Shown: positions 50,654-60,190, numbered from the stretch's first letter. The stretch is 64,000 bases of DNA from Betaproteobacteria bacterium (GCA_029863175.1 JAOTVX010000005.1:68029-132028), one strand, 5' to 3'. Notes: generated from the sequence alone by a model not told the origin. Numbers and translations are program-made.

Positions 50654-53059
50654 CTATAGCGAAAATTCCCGCGTCTCGCCGGCCTGCAGGAGATAGCGGT
50701 TATCGACAATGCCGAGCTGGATGGGCGCTGCATTCGACTCGTGCGCGTGCAACGTGATGGACGACTGGGTGATGGTCAGGTCGAGCGCGTGGCCGCGATA
50801 GCGAACCGTCATACGCAGGCGGCGCAGCTCGCGCGGCAGGCAGGGGTTGAGCCAGAGAACATCCCCAGCCGTGACAATGCCGGCGTAGCCGCGCTGCAGC
50901 AGGTCCACGTTCCCGGCCATCGCGCCCAGGTGAATCCCCTCGGGGGTCGTCCCGCCCTGGATGTCGGCGATGTCGCTCTCGAGCGCTTCCTTGAAGAGCT
51001 GCCACGAGCGCGGCCGGTCGCTGCGCGATAGCACCCAGGAGTGCACCACGCGGCTCAGCGTCGAGCCATGGGACGTTCGTTGTGAATAGTAGTCCACGTT
51101 GCGCGGGATGGTCTCGTATTCGAACGGGTAGCCGAGCCGATCGAAGAGCTCTTTCAACTCTTCCGAGGAAAACAGGTAAAACAGCATCAAGACGTCAGCC
51201 TGTTTCGAGGCCTTGTAGCGGTTCGGCGTATCGCCCTCGGCTTCCAGCAGGCGATCGAGACGCTGGATGTTGCTGTAGCGGCGCCGGTAGCGCTCCCAGT
51301 CCAACTCTTTGAGCGCCTCGTAGCCCTCGAACTGGCTGATGATGCCCTCGCCGTGAAAGACGATGCGCATCCGGCGGCTTACATCCTCCCAGCGCGCGAG
51401 CTCCTCGTCCCCCAGGCCGAGCTCCTCGCGCAGTTCGCGGCGGCGCTCCTCGGGCAATATGTCGAGCAGCTCGAGCCCGCGGCACAGCACCCACACCGCC
51501 ATTATGTTGGTGTAGGCGTGGTTATCGAGGCCCGGTTCGCTCGCATCCGGATAGGTGGTCTGAAATTCGTCCGGACCGGTGACGCCCCGAATCTCGTAGC
51601 GCCCAAGTTGTTCGTTGAAAGTGGCGATGCTCGACCAGAAACGCGCAATCTCGAGGATCATCTCAGCGCCGTAGAACGAGAAAAATTCCATGTCGCGGGT
51701 GACCTGGTAGTACTGCCACACGTTGTGTGCAATGGCGGCATTGATATGGCGTTGCAGGTATGTGTGGTCCGGCAGCCAGCGGCCCGACTCGGGGTTAAGA
51801 TGCAGCGGCTGCGTTTCCTCGCGTCCGCTGCTGCCGCTTTGCCAGGGATACATGGCGCCGCGGTAGCCCGCCGCGCGCGCGTTAGCGCGGGCTTCATTCA
51901 AGCGGCGGTAGCGATACATGAGCAGCGCCCGCGTGATCTCGGGCAGCCGCCAGTTGAGCAACGGGAAGATGAAGAGCTCGTCCCAGAAGATGTGACCGCG
52001 ATACGCTTCGCCGTGCCAGCCGCGCGCCGGCACCCCGACGTCGAGATCGATGGTGTGGGTGGAAGCGGTCTGCAGCAGGTGAAAGATATGCAGGCGCAGC
52101 GTGAGTGCGGTGCGCTCGGTCCCGGCCGCCGCGTGCTCCTCGATGCCGATATCGAAACGCTGCCATAACTGGTTCCAGCGCCGCAGGTGCGTTGCCTGCA
52201 GCTGCTCGAAACTACCGGCGCGGGCGACGCCCTCGCGCGCTGCGAGCCCGCATTCCGAGATCGCACGATCGCGCGAGGAGTAGAGCGCAATCACCTTCTC
52301 GATGCGCGACGTCTCGCCTTGCGCGAGCGGCACCGCGAATGCCTGCCCGATGTAAGCGGCGTCGCGCTCGAGCCGGGGGGACGGCCAGATGCGCACGTCG
52401 CCCTGATAGATCCGGGTGCGCGCCGATTGCGCAATCTCGAGACGGGATTGCAGGGTACGCACTTTCAGGTAAACGGTCTCGTCATCGACATCGTCCACCT
52501 CAAGGGCCTCAAGATGCCGGTTGCTGAGGGCGCGATAACGCGCGACGCCCGAGTTGACGACGCGGCCATCGAGCGCGCTCAACACCTCGAGCGTGCCGGA
52601 CCAGTTCTCGGCGGTGACTTCGAGGTCGATCGCCGCGAGGTGGGGATAATGCATGTGCACGAGGCGCCGTTCCCGAAAGCGCGTGCGGCGTCCATTGCTC
52701 TCCCGGAATACGACCCGCCGCGTGAGCAGACCCTGCTTGAGATCCAGCGTCCGATGATAACTCTCGATCTCCGCGGAGGCCGGCTCCAGCCACGAGCTGC
52801 CCTCGACGCGGCACTTGAGCGGCAGCCAGTTGGGCAGGTTCACGAGGTCCTCGTTCTCGACCACGTGCGCGTTGATCTCGGTCGCCAGCCGGTTGTAGCC
52901 GCCGGCGAGGTAGGTACCCGGGTAGTGCACGTCGTCCGCCCGCGCGTAGGCCGCGGCGCCCCGGGTGGCAAAGTAACCGTTGCCCAGCGTGCAAAGCGCC
53001 TCGCGCAACCGCTCCTGGCGCGGCTCGAAGCCCTCATAGACGAGCGCCCAGCCTTTCAT
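50654..53059 (-). CDS. GH65 family disaccharide phosphorylase/hydrolase
   Basis: An 801-residue glycoside hydrolase family 65 protein. N-terminal beta-sandwich (about 1-270), then an (alpha/alpha)6 barrel with GWHGEAYRGHIFWDELF near 347-363 and the general acid Glu498 in GVTGPDEFQTTYPDA, followed by a small C-terminal beta domain. The family splits maltose, trehalose, kojibiose or nigerose with phosphate to glucose-1-phosphate plus glucose. No beta-phosphoglucomutase gene is adjacent. No signal peptide, so it acts on cytosolic sugars, in keeping with the phosphorylase gene that lies upstream on the same strand. Confidence 0.88.
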   Translation of the reverse strand: MKGWALVYEGFEPRQERLREALCTLGNGYFATRGAAAYARADDVHYPGTYLAGGYNRLATEINAHVVENEDLVNLPNWLPLKCRVEGSSWLEPASAEIESYHRTLDLKQGLLTRRVVFRESNGRRTRFRERRLVHMHYPHLAAIDLEVTAENWSGTLEVLSALDGRVVNSGVARYRALSNRHLEALEVDDVDDETVYLKVRTLQSRLEIAQSARTRIYQGDVRIWPSPRLERDAAYIGQAFAVPLAQGETSRIEKVIALYSSRDRAISECGLAAREGVARAGSFEQLQATHLRRWNQLWQRFDIGIEEHAAAGTERTALTLRLHIFHLLQTASTHTIDLDVGVPARGWHGEAYRGHIFWDELFIFPLLNWRLPEITRALLMYRYRRLNEARANARAAGYRGAMYPWQSGSSGREETQPLHLNPESGRWLPDHTYLQRHINAAIAHNVWQYYQVTRDMEFFSFYGAEMILEIARFWSSIATFNEQLGRYEIRGVTGPDEFQTTYPDASEPGLDNHAYTNIMAVWVLCRGLELLDILPEERRRELREELGLGDEELARWEDVSRRMRIVFHGEGIISQFEGYEALKELDWERYRRRYSNIQRLDRLLEAEGDTPNRYKASKQADVLMLFYLFSSEELKELFDRLGYPFEYETIPRNVDYYSQRTSHGSTLSRVVHSWVLSRSDRPRSWQLFKEALESDIADIQGGTTPEGIHLGAMAGNVDLLQRGYAGIVTAGDVLWLNPCLPRELRRLRMTVRYRGHALDLTITQSSITLHAHESNAAPIQLGIVDNRYLLQAGETREFSL

Positions 53060-53321
53060 CGCGAGTGCTCCGGGACGATCGAAACAGCGTTACCGAACGC
53101 ACACTCTCGATCGTGTGCGCGAGGAGACGCCGCGGCCGAGCGCGCCCGCGGGCGCGGGGGGTTTGACGCTGGGAAAGACGCTCGCATCGATAATCGTGAC
53201 GGGCCGTCAGTATAGTCAGTGTACCGTGTGAGGATCACGCGCGACGCGTGGCCGGTCAAGATGGCCGCGCCGGCGCAGGTGATCGGACGGGACTAAGCGA
53301 CCACGATGCCCGCGAGACAGG

Positions 53322-55010
53322 CTAACGCAGGTAGGCGTCGATCGCGTAGCGCCGCAGCATGCGGTGGCTGGTGAAGAACGCTGCGTTTTTCGAGATGACG
53401 CTTTTCATCAGCGCGATCCACTTTGGGCGATCGCCGTGCCACAGCGGCAGCACCGTGTTCTCGAGCTTGTGGTAAAGCGATTCGGCGTCCTCGCCATTCG
53501 CGCTCTCGTGGTCATTGCCGATCGCCCAGCCGGTGACGCCCTCAAGGCAGCCCTCCACCCACCAGCCATCAAGCACGGAGAGTTGGGGGACGCCGTTGAA
53601 CGCCGCCTTCATTCCGCTCGTGCCCGAGGCTTCGAGCGGCCGCAGCGGCGTGTTGAGCCACACGTCCGCGCCGGCGACGAGATCGCCGGCCACCGACATG
53701 TCGTAGTTCGGCACGTAAGCCGCGCGCACATCGGTGCGCAGGGTCTGGATGTGGCGGTGAAGGTCCTCGATCGCGCGCTTGCCGGCTTCATCGCGCGGGT
53801 GCGCTTTGCCAGCGAGCACCAGCTGGAAGGGGTAGCGCCGGGCGATCGTGCGCAGGCGCTCGATGTCGGAGAAGAGCAGGTCCGGACGCTTGTACGCCGT
53901 CATGCGGCGCGCGAAGCCGATGATGGGCACCTCGGGATCGAGTGTCACATTGCAGTGCTGCCGCACGCGCTCGATGAGCCGCACCTTTGCCGCGGTATGG
54001 GCCGACCAGATCTCCTCGTCCGCAATCTGGTCGGCGCGGTTCAAGAGCAGAGTCTCGTGGCACCAGCCCGAAATGTGCCGGTCATAGAGCACGGCGAACG
54101 CGGGCGCGGCCCAGGTGCGCGGGTGGACGCCGTTGGTGACGGCGTGCACCTCGTAGCCGGGGAACATCTTGCGCGAAGTCTCCGCGTGCCGGAGGGCGAC
54201 CCCGTTCACGAAGCCGCTGAGGTTCAGCGCGAGCCGCGTCATGTTGAGGTGGTCCTGGCCGGCATGTTGTTTCAGCACCTCGAGATCGACGAAGCCGTCG
54301 AGCAGCTCGTGCACGAGGTCCCACTCGTACTGGTCGTGCCCGGCTTTCACCGGCGTGTGGGTGGTGAACCGGCACAGCGCACGCACGCCCGGGGCGTTGT
54401 AGTTGGGCTCGTCGGCGCGGCGTCGGTCGTAATAGCGGAAACGGTGCATCAGCTCGACCGCCAGCAACGCCGAGTGCCCCTCGTTCATGTGGTAGTAACG
54501 CACGTTGATGTCGAGGGCCTGCAGTATGCGCAGACCCCCGATACCGAGCACAATCTCCTGCTTCAGTCGATAGGCCTGGTCGCCGCCGTAGAGATAATGC
54601 GTGATGTCACGGTCGCGCTCGTCGTTTTCCGGCAGATCCGTGTCGAGCAGGATGACGGGTACCGTTCCGCCGGTGTGGCTTTGCAGGATGTAGAGCCAGC
54701 CGCCCACCCAGACCTTGCGGCCGTTTACCTTGACCGCGATCTTGGCTTCGAGCGGCTCTGCGTGCTGCGCCGGATCCCAGGGAAGTGCATGCTCGATCTG
54801 GCGCCCGGCGCTGTCGATTTCCTGGCGGAAGTAGCCTCTGCGGCTTGCCAGCGTCACGCCGATCAGGGGAATCCGCAGGTCTGCCGCCGAGCGCAGGGTG
54901 TCACCTGCCAGGATGCCAAGGCCACCACTGTAGGTCGGAATCCCAGCCGCAAGCGCGATCTCCATCGAGAAGTAGGCGATCCGCGGCCGGTCGAGAAACG
55001 GCGTGATCAA
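53322..55010 (-). CDS. Alpha-glucan phosphorylase, short form (GT35)
   Basis: A 562-residue member of the short glycogen phosphorylase group, smaller than the 800-residue E. coli GlgP. Seen: IAYFSMEIALAAGIPTYSGGLG at the N-terminus, the FARRMTAYKRPDLLF and GKAHPRDEAGK nucleotide/phosphate region near 370-400, and the pyridoxal-phosphate Lys in GTSGMKAAFNGVPQLSVLDGW near 475. It releases glucose-1-phosphate from glycogen or maltodextrin. The start is TTG 55010, with TGGAG upstream. About 260 bp without a gene separate it from the GH65 gene on the same strand. Confidence 0.9.
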   Translation of the reverse strand: MITPFLDRPRIAYFSMEIALAAGIPTYSGGLGILAGDTLRSAADLRIPLIGVTLASRRGYFRQEIDSAGRQIEHALPWDPAQHAEPLEAKIAVKVNGRKVWVGGWLYILQSHTGGTVPVILLDTDLPENDERDRDITHYLYGGDQAYRLKQEIVLGIGGLRILQALDINVRYYHMNEGHSALLAVELMHRFRYYDRRRADEPNYNAPGVRALCRFTTHTPVKAGHDQYEWDLVHELLDGFVDLEVLKQHAGQDHLNMTRLALNLSGFVNGVALRHAETSRKMFPGYEVHAVTNGVHPRTWAAPAFAVLYDRHISGWCHETLLLNRADQIADEEIWSAHTAAKVRLIERVRQHCNVTLDPEVPIIGFARRMTAYKRPDLLFSDIERLRTIARRYPFQLVLAGKAHPRDEAGKRAIEDLHRHIQTLRTDVRAAYVPNYDMSVAGDLVAGADVWLNTPLRPLEASGTSGMKAAFNGVPQLSVLDGWWVEGCLEGVTGWAIGNDHESANGEDAESLYHKLENTVLPLWHGDRPKWIALMKSVISKNAAFFTSHRMLRRYAIDAYLR

Positions 55011-55591
55011 TATTGCAACTCCATTACAGCGCGTAGCTTACCAGCATTGGCCGCAAAGTACTAATTACTCCCTTGCCGGTTTCGCAATGCGAAATTGTGG
55101 CCGGGCGGCGTGACACGAGCGCCGCTGCGTCGCGCATGGGCACGGTATTGAAGTTGAGCAGGAACCCCCCTGCGGTAATCCATCGCAGTCATTCAACCAG
55201 GCACCGCTATCCATCAAGCGAAGTGCGCCGCTCAGTCCCGCGAGCTGGCTCCGGGACGCAGATCTGCCACTGACCTATCACTCGGTTCCCGATATCGCCC
55301 GACCTACCGTACGGGAAAAAGACCCTAACAAAAAGCCAGGGTCGGGGAAAGCGCTTGCCGCGCTCTCGCGGTTGGAATAGATTGCTCGGTAATCGACCGC
55401 CGATCCAGTTTGCGACCTGCCCGGATCGCGGTCGTGTGCTGGGGAGGGAGAAGCCAGCGTGAACATAGGGTCTGTTATGCGCAGTCCGGGGGCTCTTTCG
55501 CACTTACTCCCGGCGCCTCGGCTTGGCCCAACGAGGACACGGGCGGATTGAATTTCGTATCGCTCAACGTCGGCCAAGGGAGGCGAAAACG
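55011..55591. other. Spacer between phosphorylase and Gfo/Idh genes
   Basis: About 580 bp with no supported gene. The short frames in it have no recognisable domain. A GACCCT/AGGGTC stem at 55321-55343 is the only clear local pairing. The promoters of both flanking divergent genes must lie here. Confidence 0.4.
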
Positions 55592-56668
55592 ATGGAAACG
55601 AAGAAACTTGGCGTTGGGGTGATCGGTTCGGGGCGGATCGGATCGCTCAGGGCGAAAATGGCGGCGGGCCATCCCGCGGTGCGCTTCCTCGCGGTGGCCG
55701 ACCTCGAAGTCGAACGAGCGAAGCGTCTGGCCGATTCAACCGGCGCCCAGTTCCACTCGGACAACAACTGGGACTTGATCTCGCACCCGGATGTGAACAC
55801 GGTTGTCGTTGCGACCTTCGAGCACGACCATGCCGAGGCGGTCTGTCAGGCGCTGGAGCTCGGTAAACCGGTGCTTTGCGAGAAACCGATCGCGCTCTCC
55901 CTCGAGGACGCCGACCGGATCATCGACAAGGCCGAGGAGACAGGCACGCCGCTTCGCATCGGTTATGCTCAGCGCTTCAAGCGGCGCTATCTCTCGGGCA
56001 AGGACCAGATCACCGCTGGACGGCTCGGCAATGTGTTGGCGTTTACCGCGCGGGCCTGCAACACGCGCGCGCAAGGGATCGAGATCCTCAAGCGCTCGCC
56101 GAACGCGACCCCGGTTGTCGATGTTCTGACCTACTGGGTCGACGTCGCGGGCTGGTATCTGGAGGGCATCAAACCGGTCGAGGTCACCGCCCGCGGCACC
56201 GGGGTTGTTTTTCGCGAGGCCGGCTTCGACGTCAATGACACCACCTGGGCGCTCGTCACCTTTGAGAACGGTGCTGTCGCCAATCTTGGCGTCTTCTTCG
56301 CGCTGCCGACACATGCCCCGCAGCTCGGCATGGGCGTGCGCATCGAGGTCTATGGCTCGGAAGGCGCCCTTCTCCTCAATGACGACCATTTCGACGAATT
56401 TCTGGTCACCAACAAGGGCATTCCGCACGCCTATATCCCGGACCTCGAGTTCCAGACCGCGCTGCTCTCGTCCTCGACGCCCGGCAACTGGCATCTCGAC
56501 GACTATTGGGGTCCGGTGGCCGACGAAAGCCGGGTCTGGTTCGATCACCTGTCGCGCGGCCGCCCCTGCCCGATGGCAACGCCGCGTGAAGCCCGTCAGA
56601 CGCTGGAAATCACGCTCGCGATCGAGGAATCGGCCCGTACCGGCCAGCCGGTCTGGCTGCGCAATTAG
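55592..56668 (+). CDS. Gfo/Idh/MocA-family oxidoreductase
   Basis: A 358-residue NAD(P)-dependent sugar or inositol dehydrogenase type. Rossmann motif GVIGSGRIGSLRAK at residue 8, the EKP motif in PVLCEKPIALSLEDAD near 97, and the C-terminal beta domain with GYAQRFKRRYL and LTYWVDVAGWYLEG. A conserved pair of Asp and His in the VVDVLTYWVD region would lie near the active site; here His is replaced by Tyr-Trp, so substrate use may be unusual. GGGAGG precedes ATG 55592. It stands alone, divergent from the phosphorylase gene. Confidence 0.88.
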   Translation: METKKLGVGVIGSGRIGSLRAKMAAGHPAVRFLAVADLEVERAKRLADSTGAQFHSDNNWDLISHPDVNTVVVATFEHDHAEAVCQALELGKPVLCEKPIALSLEDADRIIDKAEETGTPLRIGYAQRFKRRYLSGKDQITAGRLGNVLAFTARACNTRAQGIEILKRSPNATPVVDVLTYWVDVAGWYLEGIKPVEVTARGTGVVFREAGFDVNDTTWALVTFENGAVANLGVFFALPTHAPQLGMGVRIEVYGSEGALLLNDDHFDEFLVTNKGIPHAYIPDLEFQTALLSSSTPGNWHLDDYWGPVADESRVWFDHLSRGRPCPMATPREARQTLEITLAIEESARTGQPVWLRN

Positions 56669-56972
56669 GGAGTCCCCCCAAGGTTACGATTCCGCTCTCA
56701 GCGTAATCGCGTGCCGCGCCGATACGTAACGCTGCCGAGGGTCTTGAGGCACTTCGATCTGGTGGGGTGAGGGTCCGGTTTTGGGCGTTAGCGGATAATG
56801 TCCGTCAGGTTTGGTCACGATCAATACGTCTTAAGCAAAGGTGACCAAGCACCTGCCTTCCCTTTTCGCGCACTTTGCTTCTCCGCCCCGGAAGAAAAGG
56901 TGTCTCACACTTTCCTTCCGGGGACAGGCCAATGCGGGAATCGACCTGCGGTCGCAACAGGCGCGCGTTTCC
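56669..56972. other. Gene-free spacer
   Basis: About 300 bp between convergent genes. No gene, terminator with T run or array was seen; CCGGAAGAAAAGGTGTC and CACTTTCCTTCCGG near 56887-56923 pair partly around the middle. Confidence 0.35.
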
Positions 56973-57842
56973 CTACAGCGTCTCCGGCCAGTAGAGACGA
57001 GTGGGGTTGTCCACGAGGATGCAGTGGCGCAGCTCGTCCGGGCAGAATGCCGCGAAGAGGTCCACCAGCTCGCCGTCGTTGGGCATCGGGTTCGCGTTCG
57101 GGTGCGGAAAATCGGTGCCCCACAGCACGCGGTCCGGCGCGACCTCGATCAGCGCGCGAGCGAACGGGAGGGCGTCGTGGAACGGTTTGCTGGTGAACGA
57201 GACGCGATCGGCGCCGCTCACTTTTACCCACGCGCGCTCGTTCGATTTTACGAGCTCGAGCAGCTGGCGGAAAGGCTTCTGCTCGAGGCCGCGCCCGGCC
57301 TCGACGCGGCCCATGTGGTCGATGATGAACGGCACCGGCAGCCGGTCGAGAAAACGGCTGTAGGCCGCGATGTCCTCAGCGTCGAGGTGAACCTGCAGGT
57401 GCCACCCCAATGGCCGGATGCGCGCCACCACGTGCTCGATCACCTGGAGATCAGGCGCCCCGCCGAGATGACGCACAAAGTTGAACCGCACCCCGCGCGT
57501 GCCCCCGGCGTGCAAGCGCTCGAGCTCGCGCTCCGTGACGTCGTCGCCGAGCATCGCCACGCCGCGCCACGCGCCTTTCGACCAGGACATGGCGTCCAGC
57601 ATGGCGCTGTTGTCGTGGCCGTGGCAGCTCGCCTGGACCAGCACCGCGCGCGTGAAGCCGAGGTGCCGGTGCAGCGCTGCGAGCTTCTCCTTCGGCGCGT
57701 CTGGAGGCGTGTAGCGGCGCTCCGGCGCGTAGGGAAAGCGCGCGCCCGGACCGAAAACATGGCAATGCGCGTCGCACGCGCCCGGCGGCGGCACGTATTT
57801 CGGCGTGACCGGATTCGGGTCTGGCGCGGCGATGGTCTTCAT
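56973..57842 (-). CDS. LigI-like amidohydrolase
   Basis: A 289-residue TIM-barrel hydrolase of the amidohydrolase family, closest in pattern to 2-pyrone-4,6-dicarboxylate lactonase (LigI). GACDAHCHVFGPGARFPYAP at residues 22-41 gives the metal-binding HxH, followed by VLVQASCHGHDNSAML near 68, FIIDHMGRVEAG near 175, and the Asp in LWGTDFPHPNAN near 247. Such enzymes open lactone rings in protocatechuate or gallate meta-cleavage. No lig or pmd genes are near, so the true substrate may be another lactone. No signal peptide. Confidence 0.85.
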   Translation of the reverse strand: MKTIAAPDPNPVTPKYVPPPGACDAHCHVFGPGARFPYAPERRYTPPDAPKEKLAALHRHLGFTRAVLVQASCHGHDNSAMLDAMSWSKGAWRGVAMLGDDVTERELERLHAGGTRGVRFNFVRHLGGAPDLQVIEHVVARIRPLGWHLQVHLDAEDIAAYSRFLDRLPVPFIIDHMGRVEAGRGLEQKPFRQLLELVKSNERAWVKVSGADRVSFTSKPFHDALPFARALIEVAPDRVLWGTDFPHPNANPMPNDGELVDLFAAFCPDELRHCILVDNPTRLYWPETL

Positions 57843-57939
57843 GAGGAATGGGAATGCGCGGCTGCGAAATGAAAAGCGATCAGGAGCTGTTCCATCGGGC
57901 GATTATAAAAGCTTCACCGCTGCGGCCTCCGGAGAGAAA

Positions 57940-58076
57940 ATGGTGATGAAAAATGGTGATGAAAGATGGTGATGGTTAGTGGTGATGGATAGTGGTGATG
58001 AAGAATGGGAAGGCAACGGACGCTGCTTACCACCAGCTCCCATCACCCGTTCTCATCACCATTTCCCATCACCGAT
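57940..58076. repeat. 13-nt word inverted array
   Basis: Left arm of five 13-mers (ATGGTGATGAAAA, ATGGTGATGAAAG, ATGGTGATGGTTA, GTGGTGATGGATA, GTGGTGATGAAGA); right arm TCCCATCACCCGT-TCTCATCACCATT-TCCCATCACCGAT. The longest array in the window. Confidence 0.9.
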
Positions 58077-58120
58077 TATCGCCGCTGAAGTGGTCACCGG
58101 TCACGGCCTTTAACGAGTGA

Positions 58121-58290
58121 TCAGGCGAGTTCGCGCAGGCGCTGGACGAGGGAGACGGACATCACACCGATTACCGCGGCGCCGGTTGCTCTCATCGCCG
58201 CGCGGATCCAGGGGAATTGTCGGACACGCCCGAGATCGGGTGCCACCGACAGCATCAGCAGAAACGCCGGCGCAAAGTCAGTGGTCAGCG
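58121..58290 (-). pseudogene. Possible ChrA-type C-terminal remnant
   Basis: A minus-strand open stretch without start reads TTDFAPAFLLMLSVAPDLGR, then RQFPWIRAAMRATGAAVIGV and ends QRLRELA before a stop. The hydrophobic helix, a PWIRAA turn and a second helix resemble the C-terminal end of short ChrA chromate transporters. Only about 55 codons remain. Another weak 7-nt array (CCATTCA-CCATTCA-CTACTCA, 58316-58341) follows. Low confidence. Confidence 0.3.
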
Positions 58291-58457
58291 CTCTTGAGCG
58301 ATGACTGCCGGTTCAGTCCATTCACCATTCACTACTCACCGGTCTCGGCTGGCCTTTTAGATCCTGTTCCAGCTGGATTTCCTATCCTTTTCCTTAAACT
58401 ATAAACTTCGTGGGCCTGCACGGGGACCGTTTTGGCCCCCTTCCTGGGAGAAACTTC

Positions 58458-60110
58458 ATGAAGATCAAGGCGGCGAATGGTGTTGCGCGGATACTCAAGG
58501 CCGAGGGTGTTCCCTGGGTGAGCTGCTATCCCACCAACCACGTGAACAACGCGCTCGGCGAGGAGGGCGTGCCCATCCTCATGATGGGCGAGGAGCGCTT
58601 CGCGGTGGCCGTTGCCGACGGCTACTCGCGGGTGACCTGTGGCAAGCGGATCGGCGTGTGCACGGTCATGTCCAATCTCAACGCCGCGGGCATACAGATG
58701 GCCTATGGCGCGATCGGGCAGGCGTGGGAGGACTCGTCGCCGGTCCTGATCATCACGGAAGGCGTGGGCCAAGGCGCGAGCCGGCACACGCACTTCGACA
58801 TCGCCGAGGCTCTCAAGCCGGTCACCAAGTGGGTCGGGAAGATCGATCGCGCCGAGCTGGTGCCGGACTACCTCCGCCGCGCGTTCACGCACCTGCGCTC
58901 GGGCCGGCCCGGTCCCGTGCTGCTCGTCGTTCCGCGCGACCTCGGGGAATACGACGAGGACAAATGCCCCTACGCCCCGGTGAAGGGCTGGCGCGCCGGC
59001 CCCGATCCGGACGACGTCAAGGCGGCGGTCAAGGCGCTGCTCGCCGCAAAGGATCCGCTTTTGTACGTCGGTGAAGGTGTCTACTACGCCGACGCCACCG
59101 CCGAGCTGCTGCAGTTCGCCGAAGCCGCGCAAGTGCCGGTACTGACCACGCTCAAGGCCAAGGGCACTTTCCCCGAAAACCATCCCCTTTCGGTCGGCGT
59201 GCGCGGCTCGCACTCCGCGCACTTCCTGCACAAGTGCGATCTTCTCTTTTCCATCGGCTCCAGCCTGTTCCCTAACCGGTTCAGCCACGCCATCCCCGAC
59301 CCGGAGAAGAAGACGATCGTGCAGTGCACGGTGGACACGCTCGACATCAACCGCAGCTACGAGACGCGTCATGCTGTGATCGGCGACGCGAAGCTCACGC
59401 TGAAAGCACTCATCGACGAGCTCTCGAAGCAGGGCGGCGGCCGGAAGAACGGGGCGCTCCTCGACGAGATCCGCGCCGTGAAGCAGACGTTCCGGGAAGA
59501 ATTCCGTCCGCGGATGGAGTCGAACGAGAAACCGATCAACCCGTATCGGGTGATCGGCGACCTCATGAAGGTGCTCGACCCCGGGGCGTCGTTCGTCACC
59601 GCGGACTCGGGCAACACGCGCGACCAGACGAGCACGGTGTACGAAGCGCAGATTCCGCGCGGTCACTTGGGCTGGGGCAACGTCTCGACCCTCGGTTTCA
59701 GCCTGGCGGGCGCCGTCGCGGCCAAGCTCGCGTATCCGAACCGGCAGTGCGTGAACATCACCGGTGACGCCGGTGTGTGCTACATGATGGGCAACTTCGA
59801 GGCCGTGGCGCGCTACGGCATCGGGATCACGACGCTTCACATCAACAATGGCGGCTACTCCGGGTACGGGCCGGGGTTTTGGGGCGAGGGCCACGATCCC
59901 TACACCTGGAAGGTGTCCGATCACGCCTCGGCGTGCATGTCGGCAATGGCGCGGGCCGTCGGTTTCCACGGCGAGGACGTGACCGAGCCCTCGGAAGTCA
60001 TCCCCGCGTTGAAACGCGCGTTCGACGAAAACGCGAAAGGCCGGCCGGCCTTTCTCGAGATCATCTGCTCTCACCATCCGGTTCACGGCGGGTGGGTCGG
60101 GCGGTCATGA
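58458..60110 (+). CDS. Thiamine diphosphate-dependent enzyme
   Basis: A 550-residue three-domain ThDP enzyme of the acetolactate synthase / 2-hydroxyacyl-CoA lyase / benzoylformate decarboxylase group. The N-terminal PYR domain has the activating Glu in LMMGEERFAVAVADGYSR near residue 45; the middle domain (about 180-320) is the nucleotide-fold type; the C-terminal PP domain has the cofactor motif ITGDAGVCYMMGNFEAVARY near 435 ending in INNGGYSGYG. No regulatory subunit gene is present, so it is unlikely to be the biosynthetic acetolactate synthase. Reaction unknown. GGGAG precedes ATG 58458. Confidence 0.85.
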   Translation: MKIKAANGVARILKAEGVPWVSCYPTNHVNNALGEEGVPILMMGEERFAVAVADGYSRVTCGKRIGVCTVMSNLNAAGIQMAYGAIGQAWEDSSPVLIITEGVGQGASRHTHFDIAEALKPVTKWVGKIDRAELVPDYLRRAFTHLRSGRPGPVLLVVPRDLGEYDEDKCPYAPVKGWRAGPDPDDVKAAVKALLAAKDPLLYVGEGVYYADATAELLQFAEAAQVPVLTTLKAKGTFPENHPLSVGVRGSHSAHFLHKCDLLFSIGSSLFPNRFSHAIPDPEKKTIVQCTVDTLDINRSYETRHAVIGDAKLTLKALIDELSKQGGGRKNGALLDEIRAVKQTFREEFRPRMESNEKPINPYRVIGDLMKVLDPGASFVTADSGNTRDQTSTVYEAQIPRGHLGWGNVSTLGFSLAGAVAAKLAYPNRQCVNITGDAGVCYMMGNFEAVARYGIGITTLHINNGGYSGYGPGFWGEGHDPYTWKVSDHASACMSAMARAVGFHGEDVTEPSEVIPALKRAFDENAKGRPAFLEIICSHHPVHGGWVGRS

Positions 60111-60134
60111 GAGATGGGTGATGAGTGATGAGCA
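60110..60134 (+). repeat. 7-nt word array, single arm
   Basis: GGGTGAT-GAGTGAT-GAGCAG words after the ThDP enzyme gene. Confidence 0.4.
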
Positions 60135-60190
60135 GTGGGAACGCGGCGCCTCGCGCGTAAAGCCTTACCGCCAAGGTCGCCAAGGGCGCG

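Noticed and set aside
53364..55064. 566-codon open frame antisense to the glucan phosphorylase
   Set aside because: No domain and mirrors a gene with full catalytic motifs on the other strand.
14304..58076. CRISPR arrays
   Set aside because: The tandem arrays have units of 7-13 nt with no unique spacers and no cas genes are near, so they are short-word repeats.
58332..60086. 584-codon open frame antisense to the ThDP enzyme
   Set aside because: Same shadow effect; arginine- and histidine-rich translation without domains.
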